Both the position numbers and the translations under genes were made by a program. Shown in pieces: positions 25,145 through 34,095 of a stretch of DNA of 64,000 nt (positions within the stretch are counted from its first letter, which is position 1; every line of letters begins with the position of its first letter). Under the pieces are notes generated by a model. That model saw only the letters and a list, made by a program, of their open reading frames with translations. It was not told where the DNA came from and made no database searches. Origin of the DNA: Mycobacterium sp. IS-1742 (GTDB taxonomy: Bacteria > Actinomycetota > Actinomycetes > Mycobacteriales > Mycobacteriaceae); NCBI RefSeq assembly GCF_001500125.1, contig NZ_LQIV01000041.1, positions 186,001 through 250,000 of the forward strand, read 5' to 3'.

Positions 25145-26899
25145 CTACCGCACGGCCGCGAGGATCTCCGTCGCCGCGGCCTCGACACCGATCTCACGCT
25201 TCTCGCCGGTGAACCGGTCACGCAGCTCGACCACCCCGTCGCCCCAGCCGCGGCCGACCACGACGATCCACGGCACGCCGAGCAGTTCGGCGTCCTTGAA
25301 CTTCACCCCCGGGGAGGACTTGCGATCGTCGAGCAGCACCTCGAGTCCCAGCCGGTCGAGTTCGCCGGCCAGTTCGGTGGCGCCGCTGCGGGCGCCCTCG
25401 TCCTTGTTGGCGATCACGACGTGGACGTCGAACGGGGAGACCGCGGCCGGCCACCGCAGGCCCAGCTCGTCGTGCTGCTGTTCGGCGATCACGGCCACCA
25501 GCCGGGAGACGCCGATGCCGTAGGAGCCCATGGTCAACCGCACCGGCTTGCCGTCCTCGCCGAGGACGTCGGCGTTGAACGCCTCGGTGTACTTGCGGCC
25601 CAGCTGGAAGATGTGGCCGATCTCGATGCCGCGGGCGCTGACCAGCGGCCCGGCCCCGTCCGGTGAGGGATCGCCGTCGCGCACCTCGGCGGCCTCGATG
25701 GTCCCGTCGGCCGAGAAGTCGCGGCCCGCGACCAGCCCGACGACGTGCTTGTTGGGTGCGTCGGCTCCCGTGATCCACGCCGTCCCATCGACGATCCGCG
25801 GGTCGACCAAATAGCGAACTCCGTTGTCCAGCAACGCTTTCGGGCCGACGTAACCCTTGACCAGGAACGGGTGCCTGGCGAAGTCCGCGTCGTCGAGCAG
25901 TGCGTACTCGGCCGGTTCCAGCGCCGCCCCGAGCCGTTTGTCGTCAACCTCGCGGTCCCCCGGCACCCCGACGGCCAGCAGTTCCCACTCGCCGCCCGGT
26001 TCGCGGACCTTGAGCAGGACGTTCTTCAGCGTGTCGGCGGCGGTGACCGGGCGGCCGGCGAAGTCCGGCAGGTCTGCGCTGTTGGCCCAGTCGACAAGCG
26101 TCGCGATCGTCGGGGCGTCCGGGGTGTCGTGGACCACGGCCTCCGGTCGGCCCTCGATGGGCAGCGGGTCGGGCACGCGGGTCAGCACCGCCTCGACATT
26201 GGCGGCGTAGCCGGACTCCAGACAACGGACGAAGGTGTCCTCGCCGACCTCGCTCTCGGCCAGGAACTCCTCGGATGCGCTGCCGCCCATGGCTCCCGAC
26301 ACCGCGGAGACGATCACGTACCGCACCCCGAGGCGGGCGAAGATCCGCTGGTACGCCTCACGGTGCAGGTGGTAGGCGGACTTGAGTCCGTCGTCGTCGA
26401 CGTCGAACGAGTACGAGTCCTTCATCACGAACTCGCGCCCGCGCAGGATGCCTGCGCGGGGCCGGGCCTCGTCGCGGTACTTGGTCTGGATCTGGAACAG
26501 GATCAGCGGGAAGTCCTTGTAGGAGCTGTACTCCCCCTTCACCGTGAGCGTGAAGAGTTCCTCGTGGGTGGGCCCGAGCAGGTAGTCGTTGTCCCGGCGG
26601 TCCTTGAGCCGGAACAGCGTGTCGCCGTACTCCGTCCAGCGGTTGGTGGTCTCGTACGGCGCGCGCGGAAGCAGTGCGGGGAACAGGATCTCCTGGCCGC
26701 CGATCGCGGTCATCTCGTCGCGGACGATCTGCTCGACCTTGCGGAACACGCGCAGCCCGAGCGGCAGCCAGGTGTAGAGGCCGGGGCCGACGGGGCGGAC
26801 GTAGCCGGCCCGGATGAGTAGCTTGTGGCTGGGCACCTCCGCGTCGGCGGGATCGTCACGCAGAGTGCGCAGGAACAGCTCGGACATGCGGGTGATCAC
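25145..26899 (-). CDS. proS: Prolyl-tRNA synthetase
   Basis: A 584-residue class II aminoacyl-tRNA synthetase of the bacterial type. The catalytic core shows GPGLYTWLPLGLRV, then RDEARPRAGILRGREFVMKDSYSFD (motif 2 region) and LTMGSYGIGVSRLVA (motif 3). The roughly 180-residue YbaK-like editing insertion lies between (about 225-405, with VVHDTPDAPTIATLVDW), and an anticodon-binding domain ends the protein. The MITRMSELFLRTLRDDPADAE start is conserved. Confidence 0.98.
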   Translation of the reverse strand: MITRMSELFLRTLRDDPADAEVPSHKLLIRAGYVRPVGPGLYTWLPLGLRVFRKVEQIVRDEMTAIGGQEILFPALLPRAPYETTNRWTEYGDTLFRLKDRRDNDYLLGPTHEELFTLTVKGEYSSYKDFPLILFQIQTKYRDEARPRAGILRGREFVMKDSYSFDVDDDGLKSAYHLHREAYQRIFARLGVRYVIVSAVSGAMGGSASEEFLAESEVGEDTFVRCLESGYAANVEAVLTRVPDPLPIEGRPEAVVHDTPDAPTIATLVDWANSADLPDFAGRPVTAADTLKNVLLKVREPGGEWELLAVGVPGDREVDDKRLGAALEPAEYALLDDADFARHPFLVKGYVGPKALLDNGVRYLVDPRIVDGTAWITGADAPNKHVVGLVAGRDFSADGTIEAAEVRDGDPSPDGAGPLVSARGIEIGHIFQLGRKYTEAFNADVLGEDGKPVRLTMGSYGIGVSRLVAVIAEQQHDELGLRWPAAVSPFDVHVVIANKDEGARSGATELAGELDRLGLEVLLDDRKSSPGVKFKDAELLGVPWIVVVGRGWGDGVVELRDRFTGEKREIGVEAAATEILAAVR

Positions 26900-26948
26900 A
26901 GCGGACCACCTTAGCCGCCGGGCAGGTCACCGACGGCGGTCGGTCAGC

Positions 26949-28526
26949 TCAGAGCTCGCCGGCGTCCAGCGCGTCCTTGACCTCCTGGGCGTGCGCGACC
27001 TGCTGGGAGGTGTAGCCGATCAGCAGAGCCGCGATCCCGACGAGGACGGCCACGGCCGCCACCCAGAGCAACCCGTAGGTGTAGCCGGCGTCGAGGGCGG
27101 CGATCTGCGTGCCGTCCATGTTCTTGACCGGACCGGTGGTGCCGCCCAGATACAGCGTGCGCGAGGTGATCACGGCCTGGATCACGGCCAGCACGACCGG
27201 GCCGCCGAGGTTCTGCAGCATCAGCGCGATGGCCGACACCGGACCGATGCGGTCGAACCCGACGCCGGCGATCGCCGACAGGGTCAGCGGGACGACGATC
27301 ATGCCGATCCCGATGCCGCCGACCGTGATCGGGACGACGAGGTTCGGGAAGTACGGGATGCCCCGGTTGAGGGTGGAACCGTAGATCATCGCGCCGAGCA
27401 CCAGCACGCCGCCGGCGATGACCAGCACGCGCGGCGGCAGCAGGGACACCAGCTGCGACGAGAGCGCCAGCCCGATGCCCATCGCGATGACGAACGGGAT
27501 GAAGCCGACCCCGGCGCGCAGGGCGCTGTAGCCGAGGATGTCCTGGACGTAGAGGCCGATCAGCACGGTCAGCGTGAACAGCACACCGCCGGCCAGGAAG
27601 ATCGCGGCGAAGGTCGCCAGCCGGTTGCGGTCCTTGAACAGATCGAACGGCACGACGGGGTTCTCCGCGCTGCGCTCGACGATGATGAACATCAACAGGA
27701 ACACCAGGGCGGCACAGACGGACCCGATGGTGATCGGCGACAACCAGCCCTTCTCCGGGCCCATCGAGAAGCCGAACACCGCGGCCGTACACCCCAGGGT
27801 CGCGAGGATGGCGCCGGTGGCGTCGAGCTTCATCCGCTCCTTGCTGGTCTCGCGCAGCGTCGTGCGGGCCAGGTAGATCATCACCAGGCCGATGGGCACG
27901 TTGACCAGGAACGCCCAGCGCCAGGAGACCTCGGTCAGGGCCCCGCCCACGACCAGGCCCATCACCGAGCCGACCGCGGTCATCGCGCCGAACACCGCGG
28001 TGGCGGCGTTGCGGGCCGGACCCTTGGGGAAGGTGGTGGCCACCAGCGCGAGGCCGGTCGGCGAGGCGATCGCGGCGCCGATGCCCTGCAGCAGGCGGGC
28101 GATGACCAGAGTCGCCTCGTTCCAGGCGATCCCGCACAGGATGCTGGCGATGGTGAACAGCGCGACGCCGGCGATGAAGGCCCGTTTGCGGCCGATGGTG
28201 TCGCCGAGGCGGCCACCGAGCAGCATCAGGCCGCCGAAGGTCAGCACGTAGGCGGTGATGACCCAGCTGCGGCCGGCGTCGGAGAGCGACAGCTCGTCCT
28301 GAATCTTGGGCAGTGCGACGATCGCGATCGTGCTGTCCATGGTGGCGAGCAGCTGCATCCCGGCGATCGCGATCACCGCGGCGAAGAAGCGCCGCGACGG
28401 TAACCAGGTCGGTGTCTTCGCCCGCCCTGCGGGCGACTGTTCTGCGCTCATCGGCTGCGCACGCTTTGACCGCCCTTCGGCATCGCGGATCATGGCTGCG
28501 CGCTCTGCGTCGTTGAGAGCCGTCAT
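26949..28526 (-). CDS. efpA: EfpA-type 14-helix MFS drug efflux protein
   Basis: A 525-residue major facilitator of the QacA/DHA2 drug:proton antiporter family. Fourteen hydrophobic segments are countable. Motif A appears as LGGRLGDTIGRKRAF and the antiporter motif C region as GSVMGLVVGGALTE. The D in LLATMDSTIAIVALP (motif D1) is characteristic of the QacA group. In M. tuberculosis efpA lies at this place between proS and cysG and is induced by isoniazid. The N-terminus (about 45 residues) is cytoplasmic and charged. Confidence 0.95.
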   Translation of the reverse strand: MTALNDAERAAMIRDAEGRSKRAQPMSAEQSPAGRAKTPTWLPSRRFFAAVIAIAGMQLLATMDSTIAIVALPKIQDELSLSDAGRSWVITAYVLTFGGLMLLGGRLGDTIGRKRAFIAGVALFTIASILCGIAWNEATLVIARLLQGIGAAIASPTGLALVATTFPKGPARNAATAVFGAMTAVGSVMGLVVGGALTEVSWRWAFLVNVPIGLVMIYLARTTLRETSKERMKLDATGAILATLGCTAAVFGFSMGPEKGWLSPITIGSVCAALVFLLMFIIVERSAENPVVPFDLFKDRNRLATFAAIFLAGGVLFTLTVLIGLYVQDILGYSALRAGVGFIPFVIAMGIGLALSSQLVSLLPPRVLVIAGGVLVLGAMIYGSTLNRGIPYFPNLVVPITVGGIGIGMIVVPLTLSAIAGVGFDRIGPVSAIALMLQNLGGPVVLAVIQAVITSRTLYLGGTTGPVKNMDGTQIAALDAGYTYGLLWVAAVAVLVGIAALLIGYTSQQVAHAQEVKDALDAGEL

Positions 28527-28545
28527 AACGGGTTACCTTACAGTA
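28527..28545 (-). promoter_or_regulatory. Putative efpA -10 box with leaderless spacing
   Basis: The 33 bases between cysG and efpA are unusually AT-rich. On the minus strand TAAGGT (28540-28535) lies 8 bases before the efpA ATG, which suggests a leaderless mRNA. AGTACT, a 6-bp palindrome, lies just upstream. No -35 hexamer is recognisable. Confidence 0.4.
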
Positions 28546-28559
28546 CTCTTAGAATCTTT

Positions 28560-29756
28560 TTATCCACCGAAGGCCGCGACCGGGCCGATCACGATGATCG
28601 CGGGAGGTCGGATGCCCTCGGCGCTCATCCGTTCCGGCGCGTCGGCGAGCGTCGCCCGCAAAGTGCGTTGCGCGGTCGTGGTGCCGTGCTGGACGACGAG
28701 TACCGGCGTCTCCGCAGGTCGGCCGCCTGCGATCAGCACCCTGGTGAACAACTCGATGCGTTCGACGGCCATCAGCAAAACGATGGTGCCGGTGAGCGCG
28801 GCCAGTGCATCCCAATTCACTAACGATTCGGGGTGGTCCGGCGCAACATGGCCGCTGACCACCACGAACTCGTGCGTCACATGCCGGTGGGTGACGGGCA
28901 CGCCGGCGAGCGCGGGAACACCTATGGCGCTGGTCACACCCGGTACGACGGTGACCGGGATGCCCGCGTCGGCGCAGGCGAGCACCTCTTCGTAACCGCG
29001 CGCGAACACGAAGGGATCGCCGCCCTTGAGGCGCACCACGAACTTGCCCGCCGAGGCCCGGTCGATCAGCACCTGATTGATCGCATCCTGGGCCATCGCG
29101 CGGCCGTACGGGATCTTGGCGGCGTCGATGACCTCGACGTGCGGCGGCAGCTCCGCGAGCAGTTCCTGAGGGGCCAGCCTGTCGGCGACCACGACATCGG
29201 CCTGGGCGAGCAGCCGGCGTCCCCGCACCGTGATGAGTTCCGGGTCGCCGGGCCCACCGCCGACCAGCGCGACGCCCGTGGCCACCGTGTCCTGGGCGTC
29301 CCCGGAGATCACTCCGCTGGCGAGCGCCTCGTGGATGGCCGACCGGATGGCCGCCGAACGGCGGTGCTCTCCGCCGGCGAGCACGCCGACCGACAGACCC
29401 TCGTATTCGAACGACGCGGGCGTTACGGCGGTGCCCTCGCGCGCGATGTCGGCGCGCACGCAGAAGATGCGGCGGCGTTCGGCTTCGGCGACGACGGCCG
29501 CATTGACGTCGGGATCGTCGGTCGCGGCGATGACATACCAGGCGCCGTCGAGGTCGCCGACGCGGAAGTCGCGCAGTGTCAGTGTGATTCCGGTCATAGC
29601 CTCGACGGCGGGCCGGGCGGCGCGGGCGATGACGTGCACGTCGGCGCCGTTGGCGATCAACAGCGGCAGCCGGCGCTGCGCGACCGTGCCGCCACCGACG
29701 ATGACGACCTTCCTGCCTGCGAGTCGCAGGCCGACGAGGTACGCGTTATCGGTCAC
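28560..29756 (-). CDS. cysG: Siroheme synthase / uroporphyrinogen-III C-methyltransferase fusion
   Basis: A 398-residue fusion. Residues 1-150 are the CysG/Met8 precorrin-2 dehydrogenase-ferrochelatase part (VVIVGGGTVAQRRLPLLIANGADV). Residues 160-398 are a SAM-dependent uroporphyrinogen-III methyltransferase (VALVGGGPGDPELITVRGRRLL, DRLAP, VVRLKGGDPFVFARGYEE and GVTSAIGVPA). It makes precorrin-2 for cobalamin and siroheme for sulfite and nitrite reductases. The GTG at 29756 overlaps the cobB stop (GTGA). Confidence 0.95.
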   Translation of the reverse strand: MTDNAYLVGLRLAGRKVVIVGGGTVAQRRLPLLIANGADVHVIARAARPAVEAMTGITLTLRDFRVGDLDGAWYVIAATDDPDVNAAVVAEAERRRIFCVRADIAREGTAVTPASFEYEGLSVGVLAGGEHRRSAAIRSAIHEALASGVISGDAQDTVATGVALVGGGPGDPELITVRGRRLLAQADVVVADRLAPQELLAELPPHVEVIDAAKIPYGRAMAQDAINQVLIDRASAGKFVVRLKGGDPFVFARGYEEVLACADAGIPVTVVPGVTSAIGVPALAGVPVTHRHVTHEFVVVSGHVAPDHPESLVNWDALAALTGTIVLLMAVERIELFTRVLIAGGRPAETPVLVVQHGTTTAQRTLRATLADAPERMSAEGIRPPAIIVIGPVAAFGG

Positions 29757-31120
29757 CCGGCGAGCTTAGAGCGTGCGGCCGATGCGACGAAGCGGGCGAC
29801 CGCACGGGGGTGTGCGGCCGGGTGGGTGTGGAGGTAGCCCGCGTGCACGCCGGAGCGCACCGCGCCGTCGGTGACGGTGCCCGTCGGTCCGCCCGCGAAG
29901 TGCCAGGCCGCCTCGTACCGGTCGGTGAATGTGACGGCGGTGCGGTGGAACTCGTGGCCGGTGACCCGCTCCCCCGCGCGGTGCAGCGACGAGTCGGTGA
30001 CGGCGATGGCCTGCCGGTAGCCCAGCGTGAGGCGTTCGGTGAACCGCGCCGAACCCGACAGCACCCCGCACATGGGCAGGCCGTCGAGGTCGTCGACGAG
30101 GTAGGTCAGCCCCGCACACTCGGCGTGGATCGGGGACCCGAGCGAGGCGAGCCGAGCGATCTGTTGCCGCACAGGCACATTCGCAGACAGGTCGGCGGCA
30201 TGCTGTTCGGGGAATCCGCCGGGGATCACCAGCGCCGCCGCGTCCGGGGGCAGATCGTCGGTCAGCGGGTCGAACTCGGCCACCTGCGCACCGGCGGCAC
30301 GCAACAGTTCTCCGTGTTCGGGATAGCCGAAGGTGAACGCCTTCCCGGCGGCCAGTGCGACGGTCACCGAGTACGCCGATTCACCTGCGGCGCCCGGGTC
30401 CCACGGCGCGGCGGTGACGGCGGCGTGCGCGGCGCCGACGACGGCGTCGACGTCGACGTGGCGGGAGACCAGGTCGGCCATCGCGGCGATCGCGTCGCGC
30501 GCCGCGCGTCCGTGTTCCACCGCGGTGACCAGGCCGAGGTGGCGGGACGGGACGGCCAGCGCCTCGGTGCGCGGGATCGACCCGAACACGGACAGCCCGG
30601 CGTGTTCACAGGCCTGCCGCAGCACCTCCTCATGGCGTGGGGAGCCGACCCGGTTGAGGACGACCCCGGCGATGCGGGTGTGCGGATCGAACGTCGAGAA
30701 GCCGTGCAGCAGTGCGGCGATGCTGTGGCTCTGCCCTCGGGCGTCGACGACGAGGACCACCGGTGCGCCGAGCAGACCCGCCACGTGTGCGGTCGAACCC
30801 GTTGCCGGACCGGACATCCGATCGTCGATGCGCCCGTCGAACAGTCCCATGACACCTTCGACGACGGCGATGTCCGCGCCCGCGGCGCCGTGCGCGTACA
30901 GCGGGCCGATCAGGTGTTCGCCGACCAGCACCGGGTCGAGGTTGCGGCCGGGGCGTCCGGCGGCCAGCGCGTGGTAACCGGGGTCGATGAAGTCCGGGCC
31001 GATCTTGAACGGCGCGACCGCATGTCCGGCGCGGCGCAGCGCACCCATCAAACCCGTTGCGACCGTGGTCTTTCCGCTCCCCGACGAGGGTGCGGCGATC
31101 ACCACGGCGGGGACGCTCAC
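29753..31120 (-). CDS. cobB: Cobyrinic / hydrogenobyrinic acid a,c-diamide synthase
   Basis: A glutamine-dependent amidase of 455 residues that amidates side chains a and c of the corrin ring. The N-terminal ATPase domain shows APSSGSGKTTVATGLM and the C-terminal GATase domain has the nucleophile in HAECAGLTYL and the terminal GYLHTHPAAHP. The frame extends to 31162, but the GTG at 31120, 4 bases after the cobO stop, gives the right N-terminus. It is coupled to cysG downstream. Confidence 0.95.
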   Translation of the reverse strand: MSVPAVVIAAPSSGSGKTTVATGLMGALRRAGHAVAPFKIGPDFIDPGYHALAAGRPGRNLDPVLVGEHLIGPLYAHGAAGADIAVVEGVMGLFDGRIDDRMSGPATGSTAHVAGLLGAPVVLVVDARGQSHSIAALLHGFSTFDPHTRIAGVVLNRVGSPRHEEVLRQACEHAGLSVFGSIPRTEALAVPSRHLGLVTAVEHGRAARDAIAAMADLVSRHVDVDAVVGAAHAAVTAAPWDPGAAGESAYSVTVALAAGKAFTFGYPEHGELLRAAGAQVAEFDPLTDDLPPDAAALVIPGGFPEQHAADLSANVPVRQQIARLASLGSPIHAECAGLTYLVDDLDGLPMCGVLSGSARFTERLTLGYRQAIAVTDSSLHRAGERVTGHEFHRTAVTFTDRYEAAWHFAGGPTGTVTDGAVRSGVHAGYLHTHPAAHPRAVARFVASAARSKLAG

Positions 31121-31124
31121 GTGC

Positions 31125-31739
31125 TCACCACTCGATGCCCTTCTGGCCCTTCCGGCCCACATCCATCGGATGTTTGACCTTGGTCATCTCGGTCACCAGA
31201 TCGGCGGCGTCGATCAGCGACTGCGGTGCGTCACGGCCGGTGATCACGACGTGCTGCCTTCCCGGACGCGAGCGCAGCACCTCGACCACCTCCGCGGTGT
31301 CGACCCAGCCCCACTTGAGCGGATAGGTGAACTCGTCGAGCACGTAGAAGTCGTGGCGCTCCTCGGCGAGCCGGCGAACGATCTCGGCCCACCCGTCGGC
31401 CGCCGCGGCGGCGTGGTCGTCGTCGCTGCCGGCTTTGCGCGACCACGACCAGCCCGACCCCATCTTGTGCCATTCGACGGCGCCGCCCGCGCCGTTCTCG
31501 TCGTGCAGGCGGCCGAGCTCGCGGAACACCGACTCCTCGCCGACCTTCCACTTCGCGCTCTTGACGAACTGGAACACCGCGATGTCGAAGCCCTGGTTCC
31601 ATGCGCGCAGCGCCATGCCGAACGCGGCGGTCGATTTTCCCTTGCCCGGGCCGGTGTGCACGGCCAGCAGCGGTGCGTTGCGCCGGGCGCGGGTGGTCAG
31701 CCCGTCGTCGGGGACGGTCGCGGGACGGCCCTGCGGCAT
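31125..31739 (-). CDS. cobO: Cob(I)yrinic acid a,c-diamide adenosyltransferase
   Basis: A CobA/CobO/BtuR-family enzyme of 204 residues that transfers adenosyl from ATP to the corrin cobalt. The P-loop-like HTGPGKGKSTAAFGMALRA and the later VLDEFTYPLKWGWVD are diagnostic. The product of CobB is its substrate, and the two genes are adjacent, with the chelatase gene just upstream. Confidence 0.96.
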   Translation of the reverse strand: MPQGRPATVPDDGLTTRARRNAPLLAVHTGPGKGKSTAAFGMALRAWNQGFDIAVFQFVKSAKWKVGEESVFRELGRLHDENGAGGAVEWHKMGSGWSWSRKAGSDDDHAAAAADGWAEIVRRLAEERHDFYVLDEFTYPLKWGWVDTAEVVEVLRSRPGRQHVVITGRDAPQSLIDAADLVTEMTKVKHPMDVGRKGQKGIEW

Positions 31740-31750
31740 GGCTTCCTCCG

Positions 31751-33619
31751 TTAGGCGGCGGTGCGGTCGGTCTGGGTGACCAGGCGGGTGAGATCGTCGG
31801 CGCGCAGGTGCGCCAGCCGGACGGCGGGCGCACGCAGCGCCACGGCGAGTTCCTCGGCCAGGCCCAGCCGCACGAACGACGTCTCGCAGTCGACGACCAC
31901 GGCGGCGGCACCCTCGGCCACCAGGCGGGCGGCGGCCTCACGCGTGCGGCCCAGCGGATCCGGCCCCCCGGTGGCGCGGCCGTCGGTCAGCACGACGACC
32001 AGACAGCGGCGGGCGCGGTCGCGGGCCTTCTCCCGGACGACGACGTCGCGGGCGGCGAGCAGACCCTCCGCGAGCGGCGTCTTGCCGCCGGTGTCGAACC
32101 GCGACAGCCGGCGGCTGGCGATGTACACCGACGTCGTGGGCGGCAGCAGCAGCGTGGCCTGCCGTTGCCGGAAGGTGACCACCGCGACCTTGTCGCGACG
32201 CTGGTAGGCGTCGCGCAGCAGGGACAGCGTGGCGCCGCCGACCGCGGCCATCCGGTCGCGGGCCGCCATCGACCCCGAGGCGTCGACGACGAAGACCACC
32301 AGGTTGCCCTCGTGCCCCTCGCGTACGGCCCGGCGCACGTCCTGCGCACCGGGCCGGGGCCGGCCGGGTACGCGCTGGTTCTCCGCGGCGGCCAGCAGCG
32401 TCCCGAAGACGTGCAGACCGTGTCCGGTCTCGGCGTCGGCGGTGGACGCCACGACCGTGCCGGTGCGGTTGCGGGCCCGGGACCGCCGGCCGGGCGCACC
32501 CTCCCCGACGCCGGGCACCACCAGGGTCCTGGTCTTGAAGACCGCGGACGGGGCGCCGCTGCTGCGTGTCCGGTCCGACGACGAACCGCCCTGCGGGCGC
32601 GTCGGTTCCGGTAATTCGCCGGGCGCGCCCCCGCCGGGCGGATCCGGCGGGGGTTCGGGGTCGGGGTCCGGGTCGGCCGCGTCGGCGGAGGCACCGGCCT
32701 GCTCCATCGCCTCGTCGAGGCGCTCGGGGTCCAGGCCGGGGTCGTCGAACGGGTCGCGCCTGCGCCGGTGCGGCAGCGCGAGTTCGGCGGCCACCCGGAT
32801 GTCCTCTTCGCCGACGGTCCGCACGCCCCGCCAGGCGGCGTGCGCGACCGCGGTGCGCGCGACCACCAGATCGGCTCGCATCCCGTCGACGTCGAACGCC
32901 GCGCACAGGGCGGCGATCCGCCGTAACTCGCTGTCCGGCAACGACACCGACGGTACGAGAGCACGCGCTTCGGCGACCCGCCGCGCCAGGTCGGCGTCCT
33001 GGCCCGCATGGCGCTCGGCGAAGCCGGACGGGTCCGCCTCGAACGCCATCCGTGCGCGGATCACCTCGACGCGGACGTCGACGTCACGGCTCGCCGCGAC
33101 GTCCACGGTGAGCCCGAACCGGTCGAGCAGCTGCGGACGCAGTTCGCCCTCTTCGGGATTCATCGTGCCGATCAGCACGAACCGCGCCTCGTGGGTGTGG
33201 GAGATCCCGTCGCGTTCGATGTGCACCCGGCCCATCGCGGCCGCGTCGAGCAGCACGTCGACCAGGTGGTCGTGCAGCAGGTTGACCTCGTCGACGTAGA
33301 GCACGCCGCCGTGGGCCCGCGCGAGCAGGCCCGGCGAGAAGGCGTGTTCGCCGTCGCGCAGCACCTTCTGCAGATCCAGCGATCCGACGACACGGTCCTC
33401 GGTCGCCCCGATCGGCAGCTCGACCAGTGCACCGCCGTCGACCCGGGACAGGATGTGCGCCAACCCGCGTACGGCGGTCGATTTCGCGGTGCCCTTCTCC
33501 CCGCGGATCAGCACGCCGCCGATCTCGGGGCGCACCGCGCACAGCAGCAGGGCCAGCAGCAGCCGGTCGTGGCCGACGATCGCGCTGAACGGATACGTGG
33601 GCGTCGCGGCCGCGGTCAC
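31751..33619 (-). CDS. chlID: Fused I+D subunit of a magnesium/cobalt chelatase
   Basis: A 622-residue single-chain AAA+ and VWA protein. The ATPase half has Walker A GEKGTAKST (40-48) and GGVLYVDEVNLLHDH. An acidic proline-rich linker (about 310-345) leads to a VWA domain whose MIDAS D446-x-S448-x-S450 is intact. This architecture combines the I and D chelatase subunits. Mycobacteria have a CobN large subunit but, as far as I recall, no CobS/CobT, so this protein is the likely motor partner for cobalt insertion; clustering with cobO and cobB supports that. The GTG at 33619 overlaps the GNAT stop. Confidence 0.88.
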   Translation of the reverse strand: MTAAATPTYPFSAIVGHDRLLLALLLCAVRPEIGGVLIRGEKGTAKSTAVRGLAHILSRVDGGALVELPIGATEDRVVGSLDLQKVLRDGEHAFSPGLLARAHGGVLYVDEVNLLHDHLVDVLLDAAAMGRVHIERDGISHTHEARFVLIGTMNPEEGELRPQLLDRFGLTVDVAASRDVDVRVEVIRARMAFEADPSGFAERHAGQDADLARRVAEARALVPSVSLPDSELRRIAALCAAFDVDGMRADLVVARTAVAHAAWRGVRTVGEEDIRVAAELALPHRRRRDPFDDPGLDPERLDEAMEQAGASADAADPDPDPEPPPDPPGGGAPGELPEPTRPQGGSSSDRTRSSGAPSAVFKTRTLVVPGVGEGAPGRRSRARNRTGTVVASTADAETGHGLHVFGTLLAAAENQRVPGRPRPGAQDVRRAVREGHEGNLVVFVVDASGSMAARDRMAAVGGATLSLLRDAYQRRDKVAVVTFRQRQATLLLPPTTSVYIASRRLSRFDTGGKTPLAEGLLAARDVVVREKARDRARRCLVVVLTDGRATGGPDPLGRTREAAARLVAEGAAAVVVDCETSFVRLGLAEELAVALRAPAVRLAHLRADDLTRLVTQTDRTAA

Positions 33620-34083
33620 GGGTGTGCCGTCCCGGACGCCGGGCGCAGCATCGGCACGTGCGGGATGCCGTCCTCGACGAATTCGTCACCGGCGCGGACG
33701 AATCCGTGCCGGGCGTACATCTCCACCAGATATGTCTGGGCGTCGATGCGGCACGGGTGGTCACCGACGTCGGCGAGCGCGGCCTGCATCAACCGGGCGG
33801 TGTGGCCGTGGCCGCGCGCATCCCTGCGGGTGCAGACCCGGCCGATGCGGAAACCCTTGTGCCCGCCGGGATGTTCCTCCATCAACCGCAGCGTGGAGAC
33901 GACCTCACCGTCGGGGCCCTCCAGCCAGAAGTGACGGGTCTCGGCGAGCAGATCGCGGCCGTCGAGTTCCGGGTACGGGCAGGCCTGCTCGACGACGAAG
34001 ACCTCGACCCGCAGCTTGAGCAGTTCGTAGAGCGTCGCCGCGTCCAGGTCCTTGGCCCAGCTGCGGCGCAGCGCGACCGTCAT
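33616..34083 (-). CDS. ElaA-like GNAT acetyltransferase
   Basis: A 155-residue GNAT protein with an ElaA-like N-terminus (YELLKLRVEVFVVEQACPYPELDGRD) and the acetyl-CoA loop RIGRVCTRRDARGHGHTARLM. The substrate is unknown. Its stop codon overlaps the chelatase start (GTGA), so the two proteins are coupled, an arrangement shared with M. tuberculosis Rv2851c-Rv2850c. Confidence 0.85.
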   Translation of the reverse strand: MTVALRRSWAKDLDAATLYELLKLRVEVFVVEQACPYPELDGRDLLAETRHFWLEGPDGEVVSTLRLMEEHPGGHKGFRIGRVCTRRDARGHGHTARLMQAALADVGDHPCRIDAQTYLVEMYARHGFVRAGDEFVEDGIPHVPMLRPASGTAHP

Positions 34084-34095
34084 CGTCGCACCACG

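Noticed and set aside
26913..26940. Terminator downstream of efpA
   Set aside because: CCGCCG and CGGCGG at 26915-26920 and 26934-26939 form only a 6-bp stem with a 13-base loop and no U tract; too weak to list.
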